This document shows, in pieces, positions 12,068 to 12,327 of a stretch of DNA of 12,327 nt. Origin of the DNA: JALYNX01 sp035292605 (GTDB taxonomy: Bacteria > Actinomycetota > Acidimicrobiia > Spongiisociales > ZC4RG35); NCBI GenBank assembly GCA_035292605.1, contig DATDPT010000083.1:1-12327 (forward strand), given 5' to 3'. Numbering within the stretch: position 1 is the first letter of the stretch; each line of letters starts with the position of its first letter. Under the pieces are notes generated by a model. The model had not been told where the DNA came from and made no database searches. It was given only the letters and a program-made list of their open reading frames with translations. The position numbers and the translations under genes were made by a program.

Positions 12068-12327
12068 GTACCGAGCAGGTCCTCGTAGATCCTCCGACGC
12101 GACACACCGGTCGCCGCGGCGACCTCCCGGGCCGCGTCCGAAGCCGAAGCGCCACCGGAGACCAGCAGCCGGGCCCGTGCTGAGGCATCGGCCGCGGACA
12201 CGGGCTGGGGCTCGACGGGGGCGAGGACGATGGTGAACTCCCCTTTGGGGGGGCGCCGGGACCACTCCTCGAGGGCGGCGCCGATGGACCCCACCCAAAC
12301 CTCTTCGTGGAGCTTGGTGAGCTCCCG
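12052..12327 (-). CDS. rsmI: 16S rRNA (cytidine1402-2'-O)-methyltransferase, C-terminal part
   Basis: The last 91 codons of rsmI; the 5' part is beyond the right edge. The visible part begins RELTKLHEEVW, the diagnostic RsmI stretch after the tetrapyrrole-methylase (TPMT-fold) core. GSIGAALEEW and PPKGEFTIVLAP follow, then a helix-turn-helix-like C-terminal domain (ARARLLVSGGASASDAARE and TGVSRRRIYEDLLG) found in longer RsmI proteins. The enzyme methylates the 2'-O of C1402 in the decoding centre, complementing the ksgA function nearby. Its stop region overlaps the abrB-type gene antisense by 16 bp; the two stops lie in a weak 5-bp stem at 12051-12068. Confidence 0.92.
   Translation of the reverse strand, partial: RELTKLHEEVWVGSIGAALEEWSRRPPKGEFTIVLAPVEPQPVSAADASARARLLVSGGASASDAAREVAAATGVSRRRIYEDLLGTQDRS

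Noticed and set aside
12051..12068. Stem CTCAG/CTGAG spanning the rsmI and abrB-type stop codons as a terminator
   Set aside because: It has five base pairs with an 8-nt loop, and part of the pairing follows automatically from the facing stop codons.

Overview
The window is GC-rich, tightly packed chromosomal DNA. It carries a WhiB-family regulator and a DUF3107 gene, both essentially actinobacterial hallmarks, together with GTG and TTG starts. I read it as a member of the Actinobacteria (Actinomycetota), probably a deep branch such as Acidimicrobiia. The class-level placement is inference; the phylum is fairly secure. Nearly everything is core or near-core gene content. I see no phage, insertion sequence, CRISPR array or rRNA.

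Layout from left to right. (1) 1-1729, minus strand: an operon of glycerophosphodiester phosphodiesterase, a YqeY/GatB-like protein and an ATP-dependent DNA ligase (cut by the left edge), joined by 4-bp stop/start overlaps. (2) 1730-1858: a divergent promoter region with two perfect palindromes, one matching the CRP consensus. It is followed by whiB (+), which converges on a DUF3107 gene (-); a 9-bp hairpin holds both stop codons. (3) 2440-2775: a secreted LysM protein (+) whose 3' end overlaps the convergent end of a membrane-anchored PQQ/GSDH-type sugar dehydrogenase (-). (4) 2736-6614, minus strand: tRNA-Gln(UUG), then glmU, prs and the GSDH gene, all in one direction with short gaps. (5) 6615-6863: an intergenic stretch with a broken tRNA-Gln copy and a family of 7-bp repeats in two orientations. 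(6) 6864-9358 (+): an ABC-2 exporter, ATPase plus 12-TM permease, overlapping by 4 bp. (7) 9371-11759, minus strand: tatD, ksgA and ispE, chained by ATGA overlaps. (8) 11831-12067 (+): a short AbrB-type regulator with a C-terminal zinc ribbon, divergent from tatD and convergent with rsmI, whose 3' part ends the window.

The core genes cover UDP-GlcNAc (glmU) and PRPP (prs) supply, isoprenoid precursors (ispE) and 16S rRNA modification (ksgA, rsmI). Their order rsmI / abrB (opposite strand) / tatD / ksgA / ispE / ... / glmU / prs is the same as I recall around abrB in Bacillus subtilis. This includes the reversed orientation of abrB. The ABC exporter sits where Bacillus has purR-spoVG. This preserved order, the CRP-like site on whiB, the tRNA remnant with its heptamer repeats, and a set of apparently leaderless starts are the points most worth a second look. 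I did not find a convincing entirely new system.
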